Notes: a model not told the origin generated them from the sequence alone. Positions 52,534-62,035 are shown, counted from the stretch's first letter. The stretch is 64,000 bases of DNA from an uncultured Flavobacterium sp. (GCF_963422545.1 NZ_OY730230.1:372001-436000); one strand, 5' to 3'. A program made the numbers and translations.

Positions 52534-54645
52534 TTATTTATTTCTCTCAACAATAGCGAGCCCAACGCGAATTTTATCATAAGATAATTTTTCTTCAAAA
52601 TGATCATAATAAGGTCTTAATGCTGTAGGATATTCTAGTTCCACTTGAGCTTTATGCAATTGCTTAACTTCGACATCACTAACAAATTGGCTTAAATCGA
52701 TATCCTCGCCATCTACATATAATTTCGCTAAATGCGAAATTATGGTTGTTTGTCCCAAATTTCGTTTTCCGGCAATTTCTTCAACACTATGACCATTTTT
52801 AAAAAGTTCTAAAGTTGTTTTATAAGTATTACCCTCTTTTTTAACTTTAGTAGTATTTGCTTTTTTTACTTTCTCGTAATAAGTAATAGCATCTATAAAT
52901 TCTGAACCATATTTTTCAAGTTTAGCTTTACCAACACCATCAATAGCAAGAAATTCTTCATCATTCATTGGCTTTAAGCTTTCCATTTGTCTTAACGCTG
53001 CGTCACTAAAAATTACGTAAGCAGGAACTTCTTCGTCCTTAGCAATCTCATGACGTAATTTTCGAAGTATTTCAAAAAGAGAATTTTTAGCTGCTTTCGT
53101 TTTTGTTTCTTTTACTTCGGTTTTATCAATTACTTTTTTAACAACAGTATTCAGTTTTACTTTTTCTCCTTCAAATAAAACTTTTTTAGCAAAAGGAGTT
53201 AGCAAAATTTTATTGTGCTGATGAAAGGCAATTTCACAATATCCTAAATTTATTAACTGAATTAAATATTGATTCCAATCGTACCACGAAATGTCAACGC
53301 CAATTCCGTACGTTTTTAAGCTTTGATAATTTTTTTCGTAGATATATGCGTTTCTCGAGCCTCTTAAAAAATCTACAATTACAGCCAAAGGCTCAGATTC
53401 TTGTAAACGGCTAATTGCAGACAATGCTTTTTGCGCGAGAATCGTACCATCGAAAAAAGTTGGAGGATTTTTGCAAATATCACAGTTTCCGCAATTCTCT
53501 TTAACTAGTTCGCCAAAATAAGAAAGTAAAATTTTTCTGCGACAACTTAAAGCATCAGCATATTGTTTCATTCGTTCTAATTTTGCCAGCTGCACATCTG
53601 AGTTTAATCCTTCCGAAGCAAATTTCTGAAGTTGGATTACATCAGCATAACTTTCAAATAAAACAGTTTCGGCAGGTAATCCGTCACGACCGGCACGACC
53701 AATTTCCTGATAATAACCTTCTATGTTTTTAGGTAAATTATAATGAATCACCCAGCGAACATTTGATTTATCAATTCCCATTCCGAAAGCAATTGTAGCG
53801 CAAACTACCTGACAATCATCGTTTATGAATTCATCTTGCGTTTTTGCACGAAGTTTATTGTCTAAACCTGCATGATATGCTTTTGCTTTAATTCCGTTTT
53901 TTTGTAATTTTCCAGAAAGTTCTTCAGTAGTTTTTCGGCTTAAGCAATAGATAATTCCGGATTCGTTTGGTTTCTTTTCAACGAAATCAATAATTTGTTT
54001 TACACGGTCTAATGCAGGACGAACTTCTAAACTTAAATTTTTTCTATCAAAAGAAGCTACAAATGTCTTAGGATTTTTTAGATTTAACTGTTTTGTGATA
54101 TCTGTACGCGTTGCTTTATCAGCAGTTGCAGTCAAAGCCAGAATTGGAGTAGAAGGGAAGCGGTTTTTAAGATATCCTAAATTTGTATATGCCGGACGAA
54201 AATCATGTCCCCACGATGAAATACAATGCGCTTCATCAATAGCAATTAAACTGATTGTCAATTCATTAAAAACAACATCTAAATAAGATAAACTTTCCGG
54301 AGCTATATAAACAAGTTTGAAATTGTTCGATTTTAAATTATCGATATAAAATTGCTGTTCTTCACTAGATTGGCTGCTGTTTATATAACAGGCATTGATT
54401 CCATTGGTTTTCAAGCTATCAACCTGATCCTTCATCAAGGCTATTAATGGCGAAATAACAATCGTAATTCCTGGCAAAACCAAAGCTGGCAATTGAAAAC
54501 AAATCGATTTTCCTCCACCGGTTGGCATAATAGCCAAAGTATCCTGACCAGAAAGAATTGTATTTATGATCGTTTCCTGATTTGGCCTGAATTTTTCAAA
54601 CCCAAAATTTTCTTTTAATTTGGCGTGTAGTAATTCTGAACTCAT
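52534..54645 (-). CDS. recQ: ATP-dependent DNA helicase RecQ, 703 aa
   Basis: A 3'-5' helicase of recombination repair. The Walker A motif is MPTGGGKSICFQLPA (about residues 39-53), the Walker B DEAHCISSWGHDF (about 137-149), and motif VI YYQEIGRAGRDGLPAE. The zinc-binding Cys cluster is C-(about 16)-CGNCDIC (about 375-400). An HRDC domain follows (about 530-600, with AIDGVGKAKLEKYG), then a C-terminal helix-turn-helix-like tail. It is single-copy in the window and monocistronic. Confidence 0.96.
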   Translation of the reverse strand: MSSELLHAKLKENFGFEKFRPNQETIINTILSGQDTLAIMPTGGGKSICFQLPALVLPGITIVISPLIALMKDQVDSLKTNGINACYINSSQSSEEQQFYIDNLKSNNFKLVYIAPESLSYLDVVFNELTISLIAIDEAHCISSWGHDFRPAYTNLGYLKNRFPSTPILALTATADKATRTDITKQLNLKNPKTFVASFDRKNLSLEVRPALDRVKQIIDFVEKKPNESGIIYCLSRKTTEELSGKLQKNGIKAKAYHAGLDNKLRAKTQDEFINDDCQVVCATIAFGMGIDKSNVRWVIHYNLPKNIEGYYQEIGRAGRDGLPAETVLFESYADVIQLQKFASEGLNSDVQLAKLERMKQYADALSCRRKILLSYFGELVKENCGNCDICKNPPTFFDGTILAQKALSAISRLQESEPLAVIVDFLRGSRNAYIYEKNYQSLKTYGIGVDISWYDWNQYLIQLINLGYCEIAFHQHNKILLTPFAKKVLFEGEKVKLNTVVKKVIDKTEVKETKTKAAKNSLFEILRKLRHEIAKDEEVPAYVIFSDAALRQMESLKPMNDEEFLAIDGVGKAKLEKYGSEFIDAITYYEKVKKANTTKVKKEGNTYKTTLELFKNGHSVEEIAGKRNLGQTTIISHLAKLYVDGEDIDLSQFVSDVEVKQLHKAQVELEYPTALRPYYDHFEEKLSYDKIRVGLAIVERNK

Positions 54646-54750
54646 TTGGCAGATATTTTCATTGTTATTTCTAAATGTTGTAAAAACATTAAATATACTA
54701 TTTTTCTTATAAATTTAAAATCAAATATTTAAATCATTTTACAGATCTAA

Positions 54751-54781
54751 TAAAAAAAGGAACTCTAGTAGAGTTCCTTTA
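54751..54781 (-). terminator. Terminator of the polyamine operon
   Basis: An 11-bp perfect stem AAAGGAACTCT with its complement, loop AGT, with an A run on the left that reads as a U tract on the minus strand. It lies about 23 bases beyond the stop of the acidic protein gene. Confidence 0.8.
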
Positions 54782-54803
54782 GTTTATATTTTAAAAGATA
54801 TAA

Positions 54804-55214
54804 TTAATCTTCGTCTTCATCATCATCTTCGTCAGCAATATCATCCGGATCTTTGTCATCATCGTCATCATCATCTCCGCCATCAGTATCTGGTTTGTCT
54901 ATCACATCGTCGTCATCATCGCTGTCATCAATATCATCATCAAGATCAAGACCTTTTACAGGTTCGATTGTATCAACATCAACGTCGATATCATCATCTT
55001 CATCATAATTTTCGATTCTGTCAGCAAGTTTAGTACTAATTTTTACCAAATAAATAGTGTCTTCAGTACGAACTTCAACAGCTTCGACTAATTCGTTTTT
55101 AGCATTTCTAAAACGGATAACATCCGAATCATCGTAACCATCAGGAAATTTTTCTACTAAAAGGTTTAAAATTTCGTTGGTAAGTTTAGCGTAGTCTACT
55201 ATAACTCTTTTCAT
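54804..55214 (-). CDS. Acidic conserved hypothetical protein, 136 aa
   Basis: The N-terminal half is a normal globular-looking segment (KLTNEILNLLVEKFPDGYDD and FRNAKNELVEAVEVRTED). The C-terminal half is almost all Asp and Glu (about residues 73-136), giving a very negative tail. No function is recognised. The gene is the last of the speA-DHS-acidic operon, only 7 bases after the deoxyhypusine synthase-like gene. Confidence 0.75.
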   Translation of the reverse strand: MKRVIVDYAKLTNEILNLLVEKFPDGYDDSDVIRFRNAKNELVEAVEVRTEDTIYLVKISTKLADRIENYDEDDDIDVDVDTIEPVKGLDLDDDIDDSDDDDDVIDKPDTDGGDDDDDDDKDPDDIADEDDDEDED

Positions 55215-55221
55215 AAATATC

Positions 55222-56190
55222 CTATAAATCTAATAAATAAGCAAAAATTAACGGTGCAACAATTGTAGCATCCGACTCAATAATAAATTTAGGGGTTTTA
55301 ATATCTAATTTACCCCAAGTGATTTTCTCGTTTGGAACTGCTCCTGAATACGAACCATAACTGGTTGTCGAATCTGAAATCTGGCAGAAATAACTCCAAA
55401 ACGGAATATCATGCATTTCCATATCCTGATACAACATTGGTACCACACAAATAGGAAAATCTCCTGCAATACCACCACCAATTTGGAAGAATCCAATTCC
55501 GTTAGTGCTGTTTTTTGGATACCAATCTGCAAGGAATGTCATGTATTCAATTCCTGATTTCATTGTAGAGGCTTTCAAATCACCTTTAATTACGTATGAA
55601 GCAAAGATATTTCCCATTGTACTATCTTCCCATCCCGGAACAATAATAGGTAAATTTTTCTCTGCAGCTGCATACATCCAGCTATCTTTTAAATCTATTT
55701 CATAATATTCTTCTAAAACGCCGGATAATAGCATTTTATACATGAATTCATGAGGGAAATAACGCTCACCTTTGTCATCAGCATCTTTCCAGATTTTGTA
55801 AATGTGTTTTTGTAAACGACGGAATGCTTCATGCTCAGGAATACAAGTGTCAGTAACACGATTTAATCCTCTTTCCAACAATGCCCATTCGTCTTCTGGT
55901 GTTAAATCACGATAGTTTGGCACTCTTTCGTAGTGAGAGTGTGCTACTAAATTCATGATATCTTCTTCTAGATTGGCTCCAGTACATGAAATAATTTGTA
56001 CTTTATCTTGTCTAATTATTTCGGCAAAAATTTTACCAATTTCTGCTGTACTCATAGCGCCAGCCATACTTACCATCATTTTAGCACCATTTGCTAATTG
56101 CTGTTCGTATGCTTTTGCAGCATCAACTAAAGAAGCAGAGTTAAAGTGTAAATAATGTTTTTCAATAAACTGACTGATTGGTCCTTTCAT
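55222..56190 (-). CDS. Deoxyhypusine synthase family protein, 322 aa
   Basis: An NAD-dependent Rossmann-like enzyme of the deoxyhypusine/homospermidine synthase family. The conserved C-terminal motif ITWGKLD carries the Lys that in human DHS forms the enzyme-substrate imine (WGK). Bacteria lack eIF5A, so a polyamine-transfer role such as homospermidine synthesis is more likely. It lies in an operon with arginine decarboxylase and the acidic protein. Its ATG is directly preceded by 17 A on the minus strand. Confidence 0.9.
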   Translation of the reverse strand: MKGPISQFIEKHYLHFNSASLVDAAKAYEQQLANGAKMMVSMAGAMSTAEIGKIFAEIIRQDKVQIISCTGANLEEDIMNLVAHSHYERVPNYRDLTPEDEWALLERGLNRVTDTCIPEHEAFRRLQKHIYKIWKDADDKGERYFPHEFMYKMLLSGVLEEYYEIDLKDSWMYAAAEKNLPIIVPGWEDSTMGNIFASYVIKGDLKASTMKSGIEYMTFLADWYPKNSTNGIGFFQIGGGIAGDFPICVVPMLYQDMEMHDIPFWSYFCQISDSTTSYGSYSGAVPNEKITWGKLDIKTPKFIIESDATIVAPLIFAYLLDL

Positions 56191-56207
56191 TTTTTTTTTT
56201 TTTTTTT
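56191..56207 (-). repeat. Poly-A tract (17) directly before the DHS-like start codon
   Basis: On the minus strand, 17 A precede the ATG without interruption (18 counting the A of the ATG). It is the longest homopolymer seen in the window and could vary in length by slippage. The change would affect the leader, not the reading frame. Confidence 0.7.
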
Positions 56208-56287
56208 GAATTAAAAGTTTTAACCTTTTAAGGTGTTATGCAAATTAATAATTTTTAGGATACTAAATTTTCAATTTGCAGTTTTTT

Positions 56288-57691
56288 TTACATTTTTTTT
56301 GTGTATCCAAGAATCTTCAATACATCGTCAGAAGTTTGTTGTTCTGAGAAAACTTCAGTGGCCAAAATTCCATTTTCATCACGATCTATTAAGATATGCT
56401 TTGGCTGCGGAATCAAACAGTGGTGTAGACCTCCATAACCTCCAATTGTTTCCTGATACGCACCAGTATTAAAGAAACCGATGTACAATGGCTTTTCTTT
56501 GCTGTATTTAGGCAAATAAATGGCGTTCATATTTTGTTCTGAATTGTAATAATCGTCACTATCACAAGTCAATCCTCCTAATAAAACCCGTTCATAAGTA
56601 TCATTCCAACGGTTCACCGCCAGCATAATAAAACGTTTATTTATTGCCCAAGTATCTGGCAAAGTGGTAATGAATGATGAGTCAATCATGTTCCATTTTT
56701 CTCTATCATTTTGTTGTTTTTGATACAAAATCTGATAGATTGCGCCACCACTTTCACCTACTGTAAATGATCCAAATTCTGTAAAAATGTTTGGAACATC
56801 AACTTCGGCTTCATCGCATGCAATTTTAATCTGATTGATAATTTCATCAATCATATATTGGTAATCATATTCAAACGCAAGTGAGTTTTTAATCGGGAAA
56901 CCACCTCCAATGTTCAAACCATCAAGAGTAGGGCATTCCTTTTTAAGTGCAATGTATACTTTAATACATTTTACTAACTCATTCCAGTAATATGATGTAT
57001 CATTTATTCCGGTATTAATGAAAAAGTGAAGCATTTTCAGCTCTAATCTATCATTTTCCTGAATTTGTTTTTTATAGAAAGAAACTATGTTTTTGTACCC
57101 AATTCCTAATCTTGAAGTATAAAACTCAAATTTAGGTTCTTCTTCAGCTGCAATACGAATTCCAATCTTGAATTTCCCTTTAATTTCAGCCTGTAACAAA
57201 TCTAGTTCTTCGTAGTTATCAATAATCGGAATAGTATTTTTATGTCCGCTATTGATTAATCGACCAATATTACTGATATATTCGTCTCTTTTAAAACCAT
57301 TACAAATTACATAAGTACTTTTGTTGATTTTACCATTTTCAAGCAAATTCTCCACAATATTAACATCAAATGCTGATGATGTTTCTATATGAATGTTATT
57401 CTTGAAAGCTTCATTCATTATGTATTCAAAATGAGAACTTTTTGTACAATAACAGTAATAATATTTTGCATCGTATTTATTCTTTTCCATTGATTTTCTG
57501 AACCAGGCTTTTGCCTTATTGATATTCTCAGAAATCTGTGGTAAATAAGTAAATTTTAATGGTGTACCGTATTGTTCAACCAATTTCATCAAATCGATGT
57601 TGTGAAATTGTAAGTTGTCTTTGTTTAATTTGAATTCTTCTTGTGGGAAGTAGTAAGTTTGATTAATTAGATCAGAATATTTTGTATTCAT
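56288..57691 (-). CDS. speA: Arginine decarboxylase, fold III PLP type, 467 aa
   Basis: A PLP enzyme of the alanine-racemase-like fold III that makes agmatine from arginine. The Lys that binds PLP is probably in YCTKSSHFEY (about residue 82). The C-terminal catalytic Cys region is in GLTCDSDDYYNSE, with the dimer loop GFFNTGAYQETIGGYGG. It is much shorter than E. coli SpeA (about 658 aa), as in other Bacteroidota. It is first of the polyamine operon, with a leader ORF (57751-57930) in its 5' region. Confidence 0.9.
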   Translation of the reverse strand: MNTKYSDLINQTYYFPQEEFKLNKDNLQFHNIDLMKLVEQYGTPLKFTYLPQISENINKAKAWFRKSMEKNKYDAKYYYCYCTKSSHFEYIMNEAFKNNIHIETSSAFDVNIVENLLENGKINKSTYVICNGFKRDEYISNIGRLINSGHKNTIPIIDNYEELDLLQAEIKGKFKIGIRIAAEEEPKFEFYTSRLGIGYKNIVSFYKKQIQENDRLELKMLHFFINTGINDTSYYWNELVKCIKVYIALKKECPTLDGLNIGGGFPIKNSLAFEYDYQYMIDEIINQIKIACDEAEVDVPNIFTEFGSFTVGESGGAIYQILYQKQQNDREKWNMIDSSFITTLPDTWAINKRFIMLAVNRWNDTYERVLLGGLTCDSDDYYNSEQNMNAIYLPKYSKEKPLYIGFFNTGAYQETIGGYGGLHHCLIPQPKHILIDRDENGILATEVFSEQQTSDDVLKILGYTKKM

Positions 57692-57750
57692 TTATTTTTA
57701 AATATTTAGATTGTGATTTTTAATTTAGGAAACTGTTCTAAATCTAAAAT

Positions 57751-57930
57751 TCAAACTCTAATATTTGCAAATACAATTGGCAGTTTTTCATGTTCTGCTT
57801 TCGAGCATAAGAAAACATCAAAACATAATGGACTTTTACTATTATAAAAACGATTCAACATCCTTAGTAAGGAACTATTGAGCCGGTTTCTATAAGAACT
57901 AAACTGTCTTTGTTTATTGTTTGTTTTCAT
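57751..57930 (-). CDS. 59-aa leader ORF upstream of arginine decarboxylase
   Basis: An ATG at 57930 and stop at 57751-57753, 60 bases upstream of the decarboxylase start. The product is Arg-rich in its first 30 residues (Arg at 8, 14, 16, 23 and 27) and has no signal peptide. A perfect Bacteroidota promoter ends 6 bases before the ATG, so the ORF would be translated from a nearly leaderless mRNA. It may be a regulatory leader peptide or a small protein; no terminator hairpin lies between it and the gene. Confidence 0.45.
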   Translation of the reverse strand: MKTNNKQRQFSSYRNRLNSSLLRMLNRFYNSKSPLCFDVFLCSKAEHEKLPIVFANIRV

Positions 57931-57935
57931 CGTGG

Positions 57936-57967
57936 CAAATGTAAAAAATAATATATACCTAAAGCAA
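57936..57967 (-). promoter_or_regulatory. Bacteroidota promoter of the arginine decarboxylase operon
   Basis: On the minus strand: TTG (57967-57965), a 21-base spacer, then TACATTTG (57943-57936). Both boxes and the spacing fit TTG-N17-23-TAnnTTTG. Transcription would start close to the leader ORF's ATG, leaving a leader of about 240 nt before speA. Confidence 0.65.
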
Positions 57968-57987
57968 AGCTTTTTATTAAAAAAAGT

Positions 57988-59055
57988 TTAAGATTTATAA
58001 TCCTGAAATGCGTCTAGAATTAATTTATTTTCAACGGATTGGTTAATTTTTATTTTACCGATACCTTCAATTAATGCAAATTGAATCAAACCGTACTCAT
58101 TTTTTTTGTCGTGAATAAGCAATTCAAGAATCGGATCGATGTCATTTTCTTCCACTTTTACATCATCATAAATACTCTTAATTGCAGTTTTAATTTCAGC
58201 ATATTCTTCGGCCGTAATTAAACCTTTGTGTAATGATATATAACTTTCTAAAATCATTCCAATTGCAATTGCCTCTCCGTGTAATAAAGTTTTCTTAGTT
58301 TCGCTTTCCAAAAAGTAGCTTTCGATAGCATGACCTAAAGTATGCCCAAAGTTTAAAGCTTTACGGATGTTTTTTTCTGTTGGGTCCTGTATTACAATTT
58401 CATTCTTAATTTCGACAGAACGATAAATTAACTCATCAAAATCAGCAAAATCAATAGCTTTTAAATCTAAAAATTGTTTCCAGTAAGCAGAATCATATAT
58501 TAAGCCGTGTTTTAGCATTTCTGCTAATCCTGAGCGCATTTCGCTTTGCGGTAGAGTATCAAGGTATTGAGTATCAATTAAAACCATTTGAGGAACATTG
58601 ATAACACCAATTTGATTTTTAAGATTTCCTAAATCTACTCCGGTTTTTCCTCCAACAGAAGCGTCAACCATAGACAATAGAGTAGTAGGAATGTTTATGA
58701 AGTCAACTCCGCGTTTAAAAGTCGAAGCAACAAATCCTCCCAGATCCGTTACAACACCGCCACCAAGATTAATTACAAGTGATTTTCTATCTGCGCCAAG
58801 TTCTGTTAATACATTCCAGATTTCGATACAGGTTTCGATATTTTTATTAGCTTCTCCGGCTTCAAATTCAATAATTTCTATTGTTAAATCAGTTTCAAGC
58901 AAAGGCAAAAACTTTGGCAAACAATATTCATTTGTTTCATTATCAACTATAATAAACAAATTAGAGTATTTAGTTTCTTTTAAATGATTATTTAAAGCTT
59001 CGTATGCATTTTGGTTAAAATGTACGAGATAATTATTGGCTTGAATGGATTGCAT
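57988..59055 (-). CDS. aroB: 3-dehydroquinate synthase AroB, 355 aa
   Basis: The second step of the shikimate pathway, cyclising DAHP with NAD and a divalent metal. Motifs are GGGVVTDLGGFVASTFKRGV and PTTLLSMVDASVGGKTGVD, and the metal ligands lie in the LRSGLAEMLKHGLI-type segment and in HTLGHAIE with HGEAIAIGM. The start at 59055 (MQSIQANNYLVHF) is chosen over the upstream ATG at 59091, which adds 12 unlikely residues. It is monocistronic. Confidence 0.96.
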   Translation of the reverse strand: MQSIQANNYLVHFNQNAYEALNNHLKETKYSNLFIIVDNETNEYCLPKFLPLLETDLTIEIIEFEAGEANKNIETCIEIWNVLTELGADRKSLVINLGGGVVTDLGGFVASTFKRGVDFINIPTTLLSMVDASVGGKTGVDLGNLKNQIGVINVPQMVLIDTQYLDTLPQSEMRSGLAEMLKHGLIYDSAYWKQFLDLKAIDFADFDELIYRSVEIKNEIVIQDPTEKNIRKALNFGHTLGHAIESYFLESETKKTLLHGEAIAIGMILESYISLHKGLITAEEYAEIKTAIKSIYDDVKVEENDIDPILELLIHDKKNEYGLIQFALIEGIGKIKINQSVENKLILDAFQDYKS

Positions 59056-59177
59056 ATGTCTGTAGTTAATTGAAACCGCAAAATAAGGCATTTTTCGCTA
59101 AATAATATTCAAACTTTTGTTCTAATTTGTTTTAAAATGAATCATTCCAAATTAATGTTTTTAGAACAGAGCAAAAA

Positions 59178-61646
59178 CTATTTGCAAATCTTTTCTATTA
59201 ATTGTTCTGCATAAGAATATTTTTTGTCTTTTGAGATCATTAAATATTTGCAAGCATTAGTTTTGTCATCTTCTTTTAAATAGCAAATTGCCAGGAAATA
59301 TTCTGTTTTTCCACCATTTAAGCCGGGATATTGTAATGCATTCAATAAATAATTTATAGCCTTTTTGCTTTGTCCCACTTTTAAATAATAGAAACCTATA
59401 TTTTGAAAGGCATAAATGCTCTTAGAATCAATTTTTAAAGCTTTTTTATAGGATTCGAGCGCTTTATCCATCTTTTTTTGTTCTTCAAAATTTTGACCTT
59501 CAGTAATGTAATCTGCAATTAAAAGATCATTTTTTCTTTTAACTAAAGCTTTTTCTGTAGCAGAATTTTCATTGTACAAATTGGATATTAAGTTTTTTGC
59601 TAAAGGGAAATTTTTGCTTTTTGAAATATTAAAATATTTCAAAGCGTTCGTTTTATCTCTTTCTTTTAAATAAGCAACTCCCAAAAAGAATTCTGTTTTG
59701 CCATCATTTAAGCCAGGAAGTTCCAATGCATTTAATAAACTGCTTATAGCTTTTTTATTCTGGCCTTGTTTTAAATAATTGAAACCAATATTTTGTAATG
59801 CATAAATATTTTTTGAATCAATCTTTAAGACTTTTTGATACGAATCCAACGCTTTATTTAAATCAGACTTCGTTTCAAATCCTTGCCCGCCAACAAGATA
59901 ATTAGTTATTAATAGATTGTTTTTCATTGCAGTTAATGAGCTGTCTTTAGGAAAAGCTTTTAATCCCTGATCAACAAAAGCAATTAAGTTTTTATCATTG
60001 TATCCTGAAGATCGCAGCCCTTTAGCGGCTATAGCCCAGGTTTCTGACATTGGTCTGTATGTATTAAATAATTTATGCTCTTTTAGTATTTCTAAGGTAT
60101 CTCTTTTTAATATGGCTAAATTAATCGCAGACTCAAATATTGCATAATTTCTTGGACGCAGATAAAAAGATTGTTTAGAATAAATATAGGCACTATCTAT
60201 ATCTCCTTTGTGTTTAGAAATGACTTGTTTATAAAACTCAATACGACCAGCATAACCATTAATTTTGCTTGCTTTAGCAAAACATTTTAAAGCTTTGTTG
60301 TATTGTTTTTCACGTACGTAATAAATTCCGGCATATTCGTAAAATGATTCTGAACTTTGAAAAACATTCGGATACAGCGGCATTCTCTTTACCACTTCAT
60401 CTCCATTAAGAAATCCTTTTTCATTTGCATTAATATCGTCAGTAGCGATCAAATATTCCAAATTTGAGGCTTTATAAATTATATATGCTGAACAACTTGT
60501 TAGTATTGAAATAACAATCAAAATTGGTAGCGCGATCTTGAATAAAGTCTTGTTACTGGACTTTTGTTGTTCCTGTTTTTCAGAATTATTTATTACGGTT
60601 AATGCCAATAACATGCTGAAAAATATTTGCATAGTTGGCCTGTACATTGGAAAATTAAAGAATGAATCAATTCCGTATACAATAAGTAACATTAAAGTAA
60701 GCGCTGCAATTGCTTGTCTTTTCTTGTTAGTTGATTTTAATATCTTTTTTACATTAACAATTAAAACAACAATAAAAAGACAGAAGTAAATTAAGGCATT
60801 TAAAATTCCTGTTTCAGCCAGAATTTCAAGGAAATCATTATGAGTGTGTAATGAAACGTTAGAATCATTGGCAGTTGTTTTTTCATAAGGAATAGATTCA
60901 ATTTGATAGTTTCCCAGCCCTATTCCTAAAAACGGGGCTTTTTGACTCATTTTTAATGCATTATTCCAAAACACCAACCTCGCTTTTGAAGATTCATCTT
61001 TGGTATTAATTTGACTTACTCTATTTTCTATTGATACATATCTCCCTTTATCTTTTGATTTTTTGAAAATTGAATTCGAAAATAAGACAGCAATTAGTAT
61101 TGGAATTAGTAAGTATAAAACCTTAGAAAGAACTGATCTGGTAAAAGAATATTCTCTTAAGAGTGAAATTATATAAACGGTAAATATTAAAAATATATTA
61201 ACCAAAGCAGCTCTTGCTCCCGCTAAAAAAATTACGGCAACAACTGAAAATAAGCTAATCAGTAAAAGCCATTTTTTATAATTCTTAAAATGTGTTATAC
61301 CAAGAAATAGAAATGGGATTTTTATGGTAAGACTTGCTGCAAGTATGTTAATGTTTCCTGTATTTCCCTTCATTGCATCCAGCAAATCTATAATTGAAGC
61401 ATGTCTTGGGATAATTATAAAATAACAAAGTTGCTGCCATGATTGAAGTAAAGCACTGATTGAAACTATGAATACAATCTTATAAAGAAGATCAAGCTTA
61501 TTTTTTAATAAAATTGAAAGGTTTATAAACAGACAAAATACAATTATGATTTCTGTAAATTTTGTAACTACCAGCGAAAGATTTTTGGCAGCAAAAACGG
61601 ATAGTGCACAAAGTAAAATAAAAGCCAAATTATAGTTTGGAGACAT
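59178..61646 (-). CDS. O-antigen ligase/TPR protein, main part of a probably frameshifted gene, 822 aa
   Basis: The N-terminal half has about ten membrane helices with the O-antigen ligase/polymerase (Wzy_C) region: ARLVFWNNALKMSQKAPFLG and LHTHNDFLEILAETG. The C-terminal half (after about residue 400) has many tetratricopeptide repeats, the last two being near-copies (about residues 620-660 and 725-770). The apparent ATG at 61646 lacks the first two helices usual for the family; these are encoded by the overlapping 61630-61893 ORF in another frame. The gene probably acts in polysaccharide assembly. It is listed as a CDS but may be a broken gene. Confidence 0.75.
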   Translation of the reverse strand: MSPNYNLAFILLCALSVFAAKNLSLVVTKFTEIIIVFCLFINLSILLKNKLDLLYKIVFIVSISALLQSWQQLCYFIIIPRHASIIDLLDAMKGNTGNINILAASLTIKIPFLFLGITHFKNYKKWLLLISLFSVVAVIFLAGARAALVNIFLIFTVYIISLLREYSFTRSVLSKVLYLLIPILIAVLFSNSIFKKSKDKGRYVSIENRVSQINTKDESSKARLVFWNNALKMSQKAPFLGIGLGNYQIESIPYEKTTANDSNVSLHTHNDFLEILAETGILNALIYFCLFIVVLIVNVKKILKSTNKKRQAIAALTLMLLIVYGIDSFFNFPMYRPTMQIFFSMLLALTVINNSEKQEQQKSSNKTLFKIALPILIVISILTSCSAYIIYKASNLEYLIATDDINANEKGFLNGDEVVKRMPLYPNVFQSSESFYEYAGIYYVREKQYNKALKCFAKASKINGYAGRIEFYKQVISKHKGDIDSAYIYSKQSFYLRPRNYAIFESAINLAILKRDTLEILKEHKLFNTYRPMSETWAIAAKGLRSSGYNDKNLIAFVDQGLKAFPKDSSLTAMKNNLLITNYLVGGQGFETKSDLNKALDSYQKVLKIDSKNIYALQNIGFNYLKQGQNKKAISSLLNALELPGLNDGKTEFFLGVAYLKERDKTNALKYFNISKSKNFPLAKNLISNLYNENSATEKALVKRKNDLLIADYITEGQNFEEQKKMDKALESYKKALKIDSKSIYAFQNIGFYYLKVGQSKKAINYLLNALQYPGLNGGKTEYFLAICYLKEDDKTNACKYLMISKDKKYSYAEQLIEKICK

Positions 61647-61893
61647 AACTTCGTTTGAGTACTGGAAATATAGTGCTGGAGATCAAATTAGAGTTAAAAT
61701 AAAAATAAACTCCAATGATTAGATTTAATAATGATAAATATAGAAATTGTGGATTAATAATTTCCAGGCTTTTAAAGTAAGGCAGAAAATCAATTACCAA
61801 AAGTGAAATTATAAAAGCTAGAACTACAAAATTAGGAAAAGAGTGTTTTCTTTTTGCCTCATTTATTATATTATTTATATTGTTATTTTCCAT
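61630..61893 (-). CDS. N-terminal two helices of the same O-antigen ligase gene, other frame, 87 aa
   Basis: Encodes a hydrophilic start followed by two membrane helices (FVVLAFIISLLVIDFLPYF and FLYLSLLNLIIGVYFYF). The motif IDFLPYFKSLEIINPQFLYL is the start expected of Flavobacterium O-antigen ligase proteins. It ends 17 bases inside the 822-aa ORF, and the two frames are both open between about 61630 and 61685, where a single-base change would join them. An authentic mutation or an assembly error would look the same here. Confidence 0.65.
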   Translation of the reverse strand: MENNNINNIINEAKRKHSFPNFVVLAFIISLLVIDFLPYFKSLEIINPQFLYLSLLNLIIGVYFYFNSNLISSTIFPVLKRSYVSKL

Positions 61894-62027
61894 GAAATTT
61901 TAATTTTCGGCAAAAGTAATCAAAAATAGAAGTAAAATCCTACTTTTTAACATATGCAAACTAATTGACAAATTATCGAAACTAAAAAATATGATGCCTT
62001 TTAGTAAATAATATTCAAAACAGTCTA

Positions 62028-62035
62028 TATCTTTG
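62028..62035 (+). promoter_or_regulatory. Bacteroidota -7 box before proline dehydrogenase
   Basis: TATCTTTG fits TAnnTTTG and lies 18 bases before the ATG, giving a very short leader. No clear -33 TTG is visible at 17-23 bases. Confidence 0.45.
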
